DNA of 64,000 bases from Phenylobacterium sp. RIFCSPHIGHO2_01_FULL_69_31 (GCF_001824475.1 NZ_MHXN01000014.1:283854-347853); one strand, 5' to 3'. Positions 48,301-57,696 are shown, counted from the first letter of the stretch. The notes: a model not told the origin generated them from the sequence alone. Translations and numbers: made by a program.

Positions 48301-50061
48301 ATGCTTGAGCCGACGGCGGACGTCGCCCATCCGGACGGTTACATTCGGTATTCGCGTACCGTCGCCCTGACGCGCCTGGCCCTGGTAGGGGCCTTCGTGG
48401 CGCTGCTTGCCGCCTTCACGCCGTGGCGCATGGCCGTGCTCGGGCTCCTGGAATTCGCCCTCTACTTCGCGCTGCTGATCGCCACCGAGATCGCCATGCG
48501 TCATCCGGACCGCACGGCGGCCTCCCGGCGGCTGCGCTGGCAGTCGGATGTCCTGATGCTGCTGCTGGTCGCCAACGCCTGCTGGCTGGCGGTCAGGATC
48601 CGGCTCTACGGCGAGCCCGAGATGCAGGTCGAGGCGGCCCTTCTCGCCATCTGCGTCCTGCTGTTCGCCGCGCTGCGCGTGCATATCAGCCGGGTCAGCT
48701 ACGTCATCGGGATCGCGCCGCCCGCGGCCACCCTGCTGTGGATCGCCCTCGGCACGGGCGCGCCGCTGGCGGGCAACCACTATGCCCTCGCCATGCTCCT
48801 GTTCGTGGTGGCGGTGCTGATGGTCACCTGGCGCCAGCAAGCCACCGACCGGGCGCTGACGCGCGCGATGCAGGCCCTGATCCGCAAGAACCTGGCCCTG
48901 TGCCAAGCTGTGGAAGAGGCCAAGGCGGCCACCCGCGCCAAGACCCGCCTGCTCGCGGTGGCCAGCCACGAGATCCGCACGCCCCTGAACGCCGTGCTCG
49001 GCTTCGCCCAGGCGCTGCGCCGCCAGCCGCTCAGCCCGCCGCAGGCCGACCTGGCGCGGGGCCTCGTGGAGGGCGGGCAACAGCTCAGCCGGATGCTGGA
49101 CGGGATCCTGGACCTGGCCGCCGCCGCGGCGGGTGTCGCACACCTGACCCCGACGCCGTTCGACCTGCGACGGCTGTCGCAGGCTGTGATCGGCGTCTGG
49201 CGCGGTCACGCGACGGCGATCGGGGTGGACCTCGTGTTCGAAGACGCCGATCCGTCGCTGGATTTCGGCGTCCTGGCCGACGCGGCCAAGCTGGAGCAGA
49301 CCCTCGTCAGCCTGGTCTCCAGCGCGCTGAAGGCCACGCCCACCGGCGGGCGGGTGGCGCTTCGCCTCGCCGGCGTCGTCCAGGGCGGCGACCTGGGCGT
49401 GCTCGTCGAGGTGCGCGACACCGGCCCGCGCGTCCCGCCACAGGAGCGGGCGCTGAGCTTCGAAGCGTTCGACCAGACCGCGCGTGGGCGGATGGTCGGC
49501 GACAGCGGGCTGGGCCTGGCGGCCTGCGCGGCGAACATCGCGCTCATGGAGGGCGAAGTCGGCGTCGACGATCCGCCGGGCGTGCGCGAGGGGGAGCCGG
49601 GCGCGGTGTTCTGGTTCGCCTTCCGGGCGCCGCGCCACGCGCCAGCGCCCGAACTGCCCGCCGGCGCCGCGGGCGAGGGCCGGCGGCTGCGCGTGCTGGC
49701 GGCCGAGGACAACGCCGCCAATCGGCGCGTGCTGGCCGCGCTGCTGGACGGCGCCGGCGTGGATCTCACCTTTGCCGAGGACGGCGCCCAGGCGCTGACC
49801 GAATGGGGCGCGGAGCTCTTCGACCTGGTGCTCATGGACGCCAACATGCCGGTGATGAGCGGGCCGGAAGCCGTGCGCGCCATCCGCGCCGCCGAGGCGG
49901 GCGTGCGCACGCCCATCTGGATGCTGACGGCCAATGTGGCGGCGGAGGACATCGACCGCTACCTCGACGCCGGCGCGGACGGCGTGCTGCGCAAGCCGGT
50001 CGAGGCGGCAGAACTGTTCGGACTGATCTCGGACCTGTCGCGGAGGGGCGTCCCGGCCTGA
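48301..50061 (+). CDS. Hybrid sensor histidine kinase with degenerate N-box
   Basis: A 586-residue inner-membrane kinase with about six N-terminal membrane helices (~25-175), a coiled-coil linker, a HisKA domain with the phosphoacceptor in ASHEIRTPLN (His223), an HATPase domain (~330-445) and a receiver domain (~463-580; acidic pair near E469-D470, phosphoacceptor Asp513, Lys565). The N-box reads EQTLVSLVSSALK, with Ser337 and Ser341 where Asn is expected. The second Asn normally coordinates Mg-ATP. DTG and GDSGLGLA keep the G boxes. ATG 48301 follows GGGGACGGGACGA. It is convergent with an OmpR-type regulator. Confidence 0.9.
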   Translation: MLEPTADVAHPDGYIRYSRTVALTRLALVGAFVALLAAFTPWRMAVLGLLEFALYFALLIATEIAMRHPDRTAASRRLRWQSDVLMLLLVANACWLAVRIRLYGEPEMQVEAALLAICVLLFAALRVHISRVSYVIGIAPPAATLLWIALGTGAPLAGNHYALAMLLFVVAVLMVTWRQQATDRALTRAMQALIRKNLALCQAVEEAKAATRAKTRLLAVASHEIRTPLNAVLGFAQALRRQPLSPPQADLARGLVEGGQQLSRMLDGILDLAAAAAGVAHLTPTPFDLRRLSQAVIGVWRGHATAIGVDLVFEDADPSLDFGVLADAAKLEQTLVSLVSSALKATPTGGRVALRLAGVVQGGDLGVLVEVRDTGPRVPPQERALSFEAFDQTARGRMVGDSGLGLAACAANIALMEGEVGVDDPPGVREGEPGAVFWFAFRAPRHAPAPELPAGAAGEGRRLRVLAAEDNAANRRVLAALLDGAGVDLTFAEDGAQALTEWGAELFDLVLMDANMPVMSGPEAVRAIRAAEAGVRTPIWMLTANVAAEDIDRYLDAGADGVLRKPVEAAELFGLISDLSRRGVPA

Positions 50062-50072
50062 CTGGTGCGGCC

Positions 50073-50849
50073 TCAGGCGGCCAGGCCGGTCCGTGCGGTG
50101 ACCTGTGCCTGGAACAGATAGCCGCCGCCGCGCAGGGTCTTGATCATGTCCCCCGCGCCGTCGCAGGCCGAGAGCGTGCGGCGGAGGCGCGCGACCCGCG
50201 CGTCGATCGACCGCCCCCCGGTGCTCGATCCCTCGCCGTGCAGCAGGGCCACGAGCGCATCCCGCGGCAGCACCACCCCCGGCCGGGCCGCCAGCGCCCG
50301 CAGCAGCGCGGCGTCCGCGGGGCTCAGCCGCACAGTGCGTCCGGACGGGGCGGTCACGTAGCCGAGCTCGGCGTCGAACCGCCAGGTTTCAAGCGTGGCC
50401 TGGGCCGTGCGGCGCGCCTGCCGCGCGGCGCGTCTAAGCAGCGCCCGCACCTTGGCCAGGAGCTCCAGCGGGTGGGTGGTCTTGGGCAGGACGTCGTCGG
50501 CCCCGAACTCCAGCCCCGCCACGCGGTCCAGGGTGTCGGCCGCACGGGCCACGACCAGCACCGGCGCGGTCTCGGCCTCCGAGAGCTTCCGGCACAGCGC
50601 CAGGCCGTCGGCGTCCGGCAGGGCCGTCTCGAGGATCACGAGGTCGCAGCCGTCGCCGTCCAGGGTCGGCTGGGCCTCCGCCGCCGAGTCGGCGCGGGCC
50701 ACTTCGAAGCCGTGGCGCCGCAGCATCTCCAGGCCGGCCTCGATGGCCTCGGCGTCGGCGTCGATCCAGAGGACCCGGGGCGATCCTTGCGCGACGTGAG
50801 GCCGGGCAGGCGCCGCACCGGCGGCGAATTCAAAGGCGAGGGCGGTCAT
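50073..50849 (-). CDS. OmpR/PhoB-type regulator with an atypical receiver
   Basis: A 258-residue protein with an N-terminal receiver (~25-138) and a C-terminal winged helix (~155-250; RLSPADAALLRALAARPG, RSIDARVARLRRTL, IKTLRGGGYLF). The phosphoacceptor position is Glu74 (DLVILETALPDADG) and not Asp. The acidic pocket is reduced to Asp30 and Asp32, and the conserved Thr/Ser appears to be Ala or Val (VLVVARA). Lys123 is kept. This makes phosphorylation unlikely and a constitutively active-like state possible. It is convergent with the hybrid kinase, 11 bp apart. Confidence 0.9.
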   Translation of the reverse strand: MTALAFEFAAGAAPARPHVAQGSPRVLWIDADAEAIEAGLEMLRRHGFEVARADSAAEAQPTLDGDGCDLVILETALPDADGLALCRKLSEAETAPVLVVARAADTLDRVAGLEFGADDVLPKTTHPLELLAKVRALLRRAARQARRTAQATLETWRFDAELGYVTAPSGRTVRLSPADAALLRALAARPGVVLPRDALVALLHGEGSSTGGRSIDARVARLRRTLSACDGAGDMIKTLRGGGYLFQAQVTARTGLAA

Positions 50850-51350
50850 GGGACGTCCATTCGGAAGCTGGGCCGCAGGCGTACAACCTGGCTCGCGAGG
50901 ACTTTAGACCGTCAGGTAGAAATTTGATGACGACTTCTCGTCATACTTCACATGAATACACTTCATGCGTCGTCCGACTGTGACAATTGATGGTGAGGTC
51001 AACCGCTGTCTTCTTTATGCAACATTCTTCCACGAATAACTTGCCCCTCCGACGGCGCGGTGAGGGTCGGATCGTGCTTGCCGCGGCGCTCGCGGAGACA
51101 CGTATCTCATTGTTTTTGTGACAGTTGGTGCAACTTTGGCCGTCCTGATACGGGCGCCTTGTTCCCGATGGTATGAATTCACCTCATCCATCCGATAAGA
51201 GAAATTCAGTAAAGGGCGGTTCGCCGCGACAATAGTTCTTCTCCAGCGGCGCTCGGGCGCGCGTCCGGCTCCTCCGGTCGCGCTGGGGGCCGGCTTTCAT
51301 GTGGGGATCGGCCGGGCGCGCACGCCATCGGCCGCTGGAGGATCTAGACC
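50850..51350. other. 500-bp gene-free leader region before the TonB receptor
   Basis: No gene is seen. The left two thirds are clearly more AT-rich than the genome. Features are an inverted repeat ATGACGA-cttc-TCGTCAT (50927-50944), a short dyad AGTTG-gtg-CAACT (51123-51135) and several T-rich runs. It must hold the promoters of the OmpR-type regulator and of the receptor gene, but no pair of consensus boxes is convincing. Confidence 0.5.
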
Positions 51351-54300
51351 TTGAGCATCAAGAGAACGCGTGAGCGCCTTCTGGCGTCTTCGATGATCTG
51401 TGGCGCGGCCTTGCTGGGCTTCGCCAGTCCCGTGGCGGCTCAGACGGGCGGCGACGAGGTGTCGGAAGTCGTCGTCACCGGGACGCGCATTCCGTCGCCG
51501 AACCTGGAGAGCGTCAGCCCGGTCACCGCGGTGAGCGCAGCGGAAATCAAGGCGACGGGCGTGACCCGCGTCGAGGACATGATCAACAGCCTGCCCCAGG
51601 CCTTCGCGGCCCAGGGTTCGGCGCTCTCGAACGGCTCCACGGGCACCGCCACGGTCAGCCTCCGCGGCCTCGGCGCGACCCGCACCCTGGTCCTGATCGA
51701 CGGCCGCCGCCTGATGCCCGGCACGCCGAACACCCTCGGCGGCTCGCTGGCGGCCGACATCAACTTCATCCCGACCGCCCTGATCGAGCGCGTTGACGTG
51801 CTGACGGGCGGCGCCTCGGCCGTGTACGGCGCCGACGCCGTCGGCGGCGTCGTCAACTTCATCATGGCCAAGAACTTCGAGGGCGTGCGCGTCGATGCCC
51901 AGTACGGCATCTACCAGCACGACAACGGCAATGCGATCGCCGACGTGGTGCGCGCCCGCGCGGCGACGGCGGCGAGCCCGGAGTTCTTCCAGCTGCCGAA
52001 GGACAATGTCCGCGACGGGGAGTCCTCGCAGGTCACCTTGGTGATGGGGGTCAATTCGCCGGACGGCAAGGGCAACGTCACCGCCTACGCCGGCTACCGT
52101 CACGTCGAGCCCATCCTGCAGGGCAACCGCGACTTCTCGGCCTGTACCCTGAACTCGGGCGACACCTTCCTCGACGCCGGCTGCGGCGGCTCGGGCACCG
52201 CCTTCCCGGCGCGCTTCGGCAGCTTTGTGGTGGACATCACCGGGCCGGGCAACACGTTCCGCCCGCGCGTCAGCACCCGCGACGTCTACAACTTCGGCCC
52301 GCAGAACTACTACCAGCGTCCCGATGACCGGTACGTGCTGGGCGCGTTCGCGAACTACGAGATCAACGACTGGGCCACGGCCTACGCCGACGTGATGTTC
52401 ATGGACGACACGTCGACCTATCAGATCGCGGCGGGCGGCATCTTCGCCGGCACGTTCTCGGTCAACTGCGCCAACCCGTTCCTCTCGGCCCAGCAGCGCG
52501 GCCTGCTGAACGCCACGGCGGCCTCGGGCGGCGGCACCTGCGCCAGCAACCCGGGCGGCACCTTCACCGGCACCATCTCCCGCCGAAACGTCGAAGGTGA
52601 AGGCCGCCAGGGCCAGACCCAGCACCAGCAGTACCGCTATGTGATCGGGCTGAAGGGTGACCTGAACGACAACTGGAACTACGACTTCGCGATGCAGTAC
52701 GGCCGCGTCTCGTTCAACCAGACGCTGGAAGGCTTCTTCCGCACCGGGGCGATCAACAACGCCCTGAACGTGGTCTCCGTGAACGGCGTGCCGACCTGTC
52801 AGTCCGTGGTCGACGGCAGCGACCCAGCCTGCGTGCCCTACAACATCATGCAGCTGGGCGGCGTGACCCAGGACGCGCTGAACTATCTGGAAACCCCCAG
52901 CTATACCGGCGGCAACCTGTTCGAGCGCATCGTGAACTTCTCGCTGGGCGGTGACCTCACCGAGTACGGCGTGAAGACGCCCTGGTCCACTGACGGCGTG
53001 GGCATTTCCATCGGCGCCGAGTACCGCCGCGAGACCTTGGACTTTGCGTCGGACTACGTCTCGTCGTCCGGACAGCTCAACGGCGCGGGCGGGGCGGCGC
53101 CGCCGGTTAACGGCAGCTTCGACGTCTATGAAGTCTTCGCCGAGGCCCGGATCCCGCTGGTGCAGGACGCGCCCTGGGCGAAGTCCCTGACCCTGGAGAC
53201 GGCCTTCCGCTACTCCGACTATTCCTCGATCGGCACGACCGAGACCTACAAGCTGGCCGGCGACTGGGAGCCCATCGACGGCCTGCGGATCCGCGGTGGC
53301 TACAACCGCGCCGTCCGTGCGCCGCACGTCCTGGAGCTGTTCAGCCCGCAGAACGTGGCGCTCGACGGCACGCAGGATCCCTGCGCCGGCCTGGCCGCCA
53401 GCGATCCGCTGGTCGCCCGCTGCGCCCAGGCCTTCGGTCTGACGACCGCCCAGGTCCTGGCCATCGAAGCGAACCCCGCCGCCCAGTACAACGGCCGGTT
53501 CGCGGGCAACCAGAACCTCGATCCGGAAACCTCGGACGCCTACACCCTGGGCGTGGTGTGGCAGCCGTCGTTCCTGCCGGGCTTCAACGTCTCGGTGGAC
53601 TACTTCGACATCAAGGTCGACGACTACATCGCGCCGATCGGGGCGGACCTGATCGTCAACCGCTGCGTCCAGACGCTCAGCCCGCAGTTCTGCGACCTGG
53701 TGCACCGCGACGCCGAAGGCTCGCTGTGGCTGTCGAACCAGGGCTATGTGATCGACCAGACGGTGAACATCGGCTCGCTGCGCACGTCCGGCGTCGATTT
53801 CAACGCCGGCTACCGGATCTCGTTCGACGACCTCGGGATCGAGAACATGGGCAGCCTCGGGTTCAACTTCGTCGGGACCTATCTCGACCGGCTGGAATCC
53901 CAGGCCCTGCGCGGCGACGAGCCGTTCGACTGCGCCGGTCTCTACGGCACCATCTGCTCGGTCGCGGGCGGCTTCACCGCCCCCAACCCGAAGTGGCGCC
54001 ACAAGGCCCGCGTGACCTGGAACACCCCGCTGGAGTACGGCGAGTGGTTCCACGACTTCTCGATGACGCTGCAATGGCGCCACTTCGACAAGGTCACGCT
54101 GGACGCCTACGACGACCATCCGCAGCTCAACAACCCGGGCCTGCAGTACGCCACGGACAAGACGCTCGCCTCGCGCGACTACTTCGACCTGACGGCGTCC
54201 TGGACGATGCGCGACAACCTCAACTTCCGGGCGGGCGTGAACAATCTGTTCGATAAGGACCCGCCGCTCAACGGTTCGTCGAACTGCCCGAGCGGGCCCT

Positions 54301-54377
54301 GCAACGGCAACACCTGGCCGCAGGTCTATGACGCCTTCGGCCGCTACCTGTTCATCGGCCTGACCGCCGACTTCTAA
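51351..54377 (+). CDS. TonB-dependent outer-membrane receptor
   Basis: Imports a large substrate across the outer membrane using TonB energy. The 1008-residue protein has a signal peptide (to SPVAAQ), a TonB-box-like EVSEVVVTGTRIP, a plug domain (SVSPVTAVSAAEI, VSLRGLGATRTLVLIDGRR, GGASAVYGADAVGGVVNFI) and a ~850-residue barrel ending GRYLFIGLTADF with a terminal Phe. The plug type is common among Caulobacteraceae receptors for oligosaccharides or peptides, but the substrate is unknown. The TTG start at 51351 is preceded by GGAGG. A terminator follows. Confidence 0.95.
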   Translation: MSIKRTRERLLASSMICGAALLGFASPVAAQTGGDEVSEVVVTGTRIPSPNLESVSPVTAVSAAEIKATGVTRVEDMINSLPQAFAAQGSALSNGSTGTATVSLRGLGATRTLVLIDGRRLMPGTPNTLGGSLAADINFIPTALIERVDVLTGGASAVYGADAVGGVVNFIMAKNFEGVRVDAQYGIYQHDNGNAIADVVRARAATAASPEFFQLPKDNVRDGESSQVTLVMGVNSPDGKGNVTAYAGYRHVEPILQGNRDFSACTLNSGDTFLDAGCGGSGTAFPARFGSFVVDITGPGNTFRPRVSTRDVYNFGPQNYYQRPDDRYVLGAFANYEINDWATAYADVMFMDDTSTYQIAAGGIFAGTFSVNCANPFLSAQQRGLLNATAASGGGTCASNPGGTFTGTISRRNVEGEGRQGQTQHQQYRYVIGLKGDLNDNWNYDFAMQYGRVSFNQTLEGFFRTGAINNALNVVSVNGVPTCQSVVDGSDPACVPYNIMQLGGVTQDALNYLETPSYTGGNLFERIVNFSLGGDLTEYGVKTPWSTDGVGISIGAEYRRETLDFASDYVSSSGQLNGAGGAAPPVNGSFDVYEVFAEARIPLVQDAPWAKSLTLETAFRYSDYSSIGTTETYKLAGDWEPIDGLRIRGGYNRAVRAPHVLELFSPQNVALDGTQDPCAGLAASDPLVARCAQAFGLTTAQVLAIEANPAAQYNGRFAGNQNLDPETSDAYTLGVVWQPSFLPGFNVSVDYFDIKVDDYIAPIGADLIVNRCVQTLSPQFCDLVHRDAEGSLWLSNQGYVIDQTVNIGSLRTSGVDFNAGYRISFDDLGIENMGSLGFNFVGTYLDRLESQALRGDEPFDCAGLYGTICSVAGGFTAPNPKWRHKARVTWNTPLEYGEWFHDFSMTLQWRHFDKVTLDAYDDHPQLNNPGLQYATDKTLASRDYFDLTASWTMRDNLNFRAGVNNLFDKDPPLNGSSNCPSGPCNGNTWPQVYDAFGRYLFIGLTADF

Positions 54378-54392
54378 GTCGAACCCGAGCAA

Positions 54393-54424
54393 GCCCGGCC
54401 CGGATGTGGTCATCCGGGCCGGGC
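54393..54424 (+). terminator. Perfect 14-bp hairpin after the TonB receptor gene
   Basis: GCCCGGCCCGGATG / CATCCGGGCCGGGC with loop TGGT, 15 bp past the stop. It lacks a T run and may protect the 3' end or assist termination ahead of the second hairpin. Confidence 0.5.
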
Positions 54425-54456
54425 GAGCCGAAGGCGCCTCTCGCGTCCTCGACACT

Positions 54457-54485
54457 GGCCCCGCGCGAGCGGGGCCTTTTCTTTT
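54457..54485 (+). terminator. Intrinsic terminator of the TonB receptor gene
   Basis: 8-bp stem GGCCCCGC / GCGGGGCC with a 4-nt loop, followed by TTTTCTTTT. Confidence 0.88.
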
Positions 54486-54549
54486 GCAGCTCCGCGGAAC
54501 CGCAGCCCCGCAAGACGCTTCCCGTGGCTCAGCCTCAAGGATCGAGCGC

Positions 54550-54726
54550 GTGCGGCGGACGGAATACTATCGGGCGGAAGCGGACCGGGTTCAGCGGCTC
54601 GCCGAAGAGTCCGCACCGGGCTGCGGCCGCGAGCAGTTCGAACGGGTCGCCGCCGAGTACCGTAGCCTGGCCGAGTACTACGACGCCTTGCCCGAGCCGC
54701 CGGGCGCCCGGGCGGCACCCCACTAG
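54550..54726 (+). CDS. Small conserved-type protein (58 aa)
   Basis: A GTG at 54550 with AAGGAT upstream starts a 58-residue protein with YYRAEADRVQRLAEES and YRSLAEYYDAL. The pattern (YYRxxADRxRxLA, then a second helix ending in LAxxY) resembles small two-helix alphaproteobacterial proteins of unknown function. A longer open frame begins at 54406 but would lie in the terminator hairpins and is not credible. It overlaps the convergent transglutaminase stop by 4 bp. Confidence 0.6.
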   Translation: MRRTEYYRAEADRVQRLAEESAPGCGREQFERVAAEYRSLAEYYDALPEPPGARAAPH

Positions 54727-55499
54727 CTCTTGCGTACCGCGAACGCCTGCGAGACCAGGTCGGCGCGGCCGAAGATGGTCATGAACGCGATGTCGGCGGC
54801 GTCCAGGCCGGTGGCCACACGCACCAGGCCGTCGACCGGCGCCTTCGCGGTCGGGTCGACCAGCCGCCAACGTCCGCCGAGGTAGACCTCCACGACGGCG
54901 TGGAGGTCCGGCGGCGTCAGCTTCCACGCATAGGCGCTGACGGCCCGCGCCGGGATGTCGGCAGCGCGGCAGAGGGCGATGGCCAGATGGGCGTAATCCC
55001 GGCACACGCCCGCGCGATCAACGAACGTGTCCAGCGCGGTGGAGGCCGCGTCGCTGACCCCCGCGCGGTAGTCCATGTGGCCCGAGATCCAGTCCAGGAT
55101 GGCGGCCACCTTGTCCCCGCCGGCCAGCCCGCCGAACTCGCGCTCCACGAAGCGCTCGAACCGGTCGGACGGGCAGTAGCGGCTGGCGCGAAGATAGCGC
55201 AGGGCCTCGCCCGGCAGATCGCGGATCGGCGCGGCCGGCATTCCCGCCAGCGCCGCGTCGCGGGCCAGCACCTCCACCTCGGCTTCGTAGGCGATGCGGA
55301 CCTCGCGCTCCGCCGTGAACACGACCCGCCGCTCCCCTGTGACCGAGTCGTCCAGGCGGGAGATGCCGATCGGTGGCGAGATCGTCAGCTGCTCGCGATG
55401 CACCGCCTGGTCGGCCGCGCGGGCGGCCTCCAGCAGCAGCAGCACTTCGCAGCGCTCGGCGAAGCGGTAGGTCAGGTCGGCCTTGATCTGGAAATGCAT
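54723..55499 (-). CDS. Transglutaminase-like family protein
   Basis: A 258-residue protein with an N-terminal beta-rich domain (MHFQIKADLTYRFAERCEVLLLLEAA, as in bacterial transglutaminase N-domains) and a papain-like core. The triad is complete: Cys166 in RAGVCRDYAHLA, His200 in PPDLHAVVEVYL and Asp215 in WRLVDPT. Such proteins act as proteases or amidases, often in peptide or cell-wall metabolism. No signal peptide is visible. ATG 55499 begins the family domain. It is followed by nothing on its own strand. Confidence 0.92.
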   Translation of the reverse strand: MHFQIKADLTYRFAERCEVLLLLEAARAADQAVHREQLTISPPIGISRLDDSVTGERRVVFTAEREVRIAYEAEVEVLARDAALAGMPAAPIRDLPGEALRYLRASRYCPSDRFERFVEREFGGLAGGDKVAAILDWISGHMDYRAGVSDAASTALDTFVDRAGVCRDYAHLAIALCRAADIPARAVSAYAWKLTPPDLHAVVEVYLGGRWRLVDPTAKAPVDGLVRVATGLDAADIAFMTIFGRADLVSQAFAVRKS

Positions 55500-55546
55500 G
55501 CACGCTCCACCGCCGCGAACGCGCGGGACGGCGAAGCGTTGCCGTT

Positions 55547-56440
55547 TCAGGCGGCGTGCAGGGCCGGGGCGGGGCCGGGGTCGAGGGTCGCGGCCAGCCA
55601 GTCGACGAACGGCCGGATGACCTCGGCGCGCGGCGAGGCGGGATTCCACACGGCGGTGTAGTCCTCGCGCAGCGGCGCCTCGGCGTCGAACAGGCGGACC
55701 AGCCGCCCGGTCCGCAGATCGTCGCGGACCAGCAGCCCGCGGGCGAGGCAGACCCCCGCGCCGTTTCGCGCCAGCTCCAGCGCGGCCATCGGACTGTCGG
55801 CCGTCAGCGTGGCGTGGGTCGGCAGCTCGCCCAGGCCCACCTGCTCCAGCCAGAGCCGCCAGGGATGCTCGGGCTGATGGATCAGCGGCGCGTGCACCAG
55901 CTCCTCCGGACGCCGCGGCAGGTCGGCCGACGGCGCGGCGACGGGGAACAGCGCTTCTCCGGCCAGCCGGCGCTGGGTGAGGCCGGCGCAGGCGCCTGCG
56001 CCATAGAGAACGGCCACGTCCGCCTCGCCGGCATTCACTTCGGACGCGCCGGTCACGGTGCGCAGCTCCAGTTCGCGGTCGGGATGTCCGGCCAGGAAGC
56101 CCGGGAGGCGCGTCGCGAGCACGCGCTCAGCGATGCCGGCTGTGGCCGCGACCACCAGGCGCGTACGGCCCGGCCGCACCGGCGTCTCGAAGGCCTCGGA
56201 AATCAGGTTGAGGGAAAGGCGCAGGCGGCTCACGAACGCGCGGCCGGGCTCGGTGAGCGACACGTTGCGGCCGAACCGCTCGAACAGGTCCACGCCGAGC
56301 CGCACTTCGAGCGAGCGGATCGCGTGGCTGATGGCGCTCTGGGTCAGGTTGAGCTCGTCGGCGGCCTTGGTGAAGCTTTCGTGCCTTGCCGCGGCTTCGA
56401 AGGCGGCGATGGCCCTCAGTGATGGCGGACGCACGGCCAC
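55547..56440 (-). CDS. LysR family regulator, GcvA-like
   Basis: A 297-residue LysR protein. The helix-turn-helix is SLRAIAAFEAAARHESFTKAADELNLTQSAISHAIRSLE, the GcvA/AmpR-type pattern. The GTG at 56440 has GAGGGGGA upstream and starts just before the domain. An ATG at 56515 gives a Cys-rich extension that looks non-coding. It lies upstream of the transglutaminase gene in the same direction (47-bp gap) and is divergent from the LytS-type kinase. Its target is unknown. Confidence 0.92.
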   Translation of the reverse strand: MAVRPPSLRAIAAFEAAARHESFTKAADELNLTQSAISHAIRSLEVRLGVDLFERFGRNVSLTEPGRAFVSRLRLSLNLISEAFETPVRPGRTRLVVAATAGIAERVLATRLPGFLAGHPDRELELRTVTGASEVNAGEADVAVLYGAGACAGLTQRRLAGEALFPVAAPSADLPRRPEELVHAPLIHQPEHPWRLWLEQVGLGELPTHATLTADSPMAALELARNGAGVCLARGLLVRDDLRTGRLVRLFDAEAPLREDYTAVWNPASPRAEVIRPFVDWLAATLDPGPAPALHAA

Positions 56441-56646
56441 GACGAATTCCCCCTCAGCAACGCACGAGCACACGAACTCGCCGGCCAAGCATGCCGAGAC
56501 GGCGAAAGTCTTCATGCGAAATGCGGCGAAGGGGGATGAATGGGCCGCCGAACGGGGCGAAATGCGGCGAACGGTGACGGTGTGTCGACAAGCGGCCTTG
56601 GTCTGTCACCGGTTTTCTACAGAATGTGACCGGTGGGGAAGGGTGC

Positions 56647-57696
56647 ATGCGGCTGCCGCGTCCGAACAACTATCTCATCGCCAATTTCGTCCTCTGGTCG
56701 CTGACCTATCTCATCGTCACCGCCCGGATGCTGGCCGACCCGGCGCCGCACGCCGGCGACATGGCGGTTCGGCGCCTGGGCATGGCGGTGTTCGGCTTCC
56801 TGGCATGCCTGCTGATCGGGCGGATCCTGTCGGCCCTGGCCGAGCAGCCGATGTGGCGCCGCATCGTCGCCGCCGTGCTGATGTCGGTGATCGGCGGCTT
56901 CGCCTACTCCATCGTCAACTATGCGGTCTTCTACCTGGTTCTTCCGATGTGGAGCGTCGAACCGCTGTCGCCGGTCTCGCTGGCCTACACCGCCTCCATG
57001 TTCTTCTGGACCTTCATCTCGTGGTGCGCGCTCTACTTCGCCATCCGCTACGAGGAGGAGCTGAAGGAGAAGAACCTCCGCCTAGTGGCCTCCCAGGCCC
57101 TGGCCATGGACGCGCAGAACCGGATGCTGCGCTACCAGATCAATCCGCACTTCCTGTTCAACACCCTGAACGCGCTCAGCTCCCTGATCCTGGCCAAGGA
57201 GAACGAGCGGGCGGAGCGGGTGGTGCTCTCGCTATCCAGCTTCCTGCGCCACACGCTTGAAAAGGAGATGCCGGACAAGGGCCCGCTCTCCGACGAGATC
57301 GAGGCCCAGCGCCAGTACTTGCTGATCGAGCAGGCGCGCTTCGAGGACCGGCTGAACTATGTGGAGACGATCCCCGCCGACCTGCGGGACGCGCTCGCCC
57401 CCAGCCTGATCCTGCAGCCGCTGGTCGAGAATGCGGTCAAGTACGGCGTCGCGCGGTCGAATGAGACCGTCACCATCGAGATCAGGGCCGAGGCGGCGAA
57501 CGGCCGGCTGCGGCTGACGGTCACCGACGACGGTGGCGATACGACGGGCCAGACCACGCCCAAGCTCGGCCTCGGGCTCGAGAACGTGCGGCGGCGGCTG
57601 GACCTGATCTACGGCAAGGCCGCGGCGCTCACCTGCGGACCCCGCCTGCCGCACGGCTTCCTCGCGTCGGTCGAAATCCCCCTGGAGCGGATATGA
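56647..57696 (+). CDS. LytS-type sensor histidine kinase
   Basis: A 349-residue inner-membrane kinase with four hydrophobic helices (~10-135), a short coiled coil, the His_kinase domain with YQINPHFLFNTLNALSSL (phosphoacceptor His168), and an HATPase domain with the N-box LILQPLVENAVKYGV and glycine box LGLGLENVRRRL. No extracellular sensor domain is present, so the membrane part is the likely sensor. ATG 56647 follows GGGGAAGGG. It overlaps the LytTR regulator start (ATGA) and is its cognate partner. Confidence 0.94.
   Translation: MRLPRPNNYLIANFVLWSLTYLIVTARMLADPAPHAGDMAVRRLGMAVFGFLACLLIGRILSALAEQPMWRRIVAAVLMSVIGGFAYSIVNYAVFYLVLPMWSVEPLSPVSLAYTASMFFWTFISWCALYFAIRYEEELKEKNLRLVASQALAMDAQNRMLRYQINPHFLFNTLNALSSLILAKENERAERVVLSLSSFLRHTLEKEMPDKGPLSDEIEAQRQYLLIEQARFEDRLNYVETIPADLRDALAPSLILQPLVENAVKYGVARSNETVTIEIRAEAANGRLRLTVTDDGGDTTGQTTPKLGLGLENVRRRLDLIYGKAAALTCGPRLPHGFLASVEIPLERI

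Noticed and set aside
51297..54455. A 1052-codon open frame on the minus strand
   Set aside because: It is opposite the TonB receptor, whose signal peptide, plug and C-terminal Phe are all in place.
54406..54549. Upstream extension of the small gene at 54550
   Set aside because: It runs through two terminator hairpins and has no protein-like pattern before the GTG.
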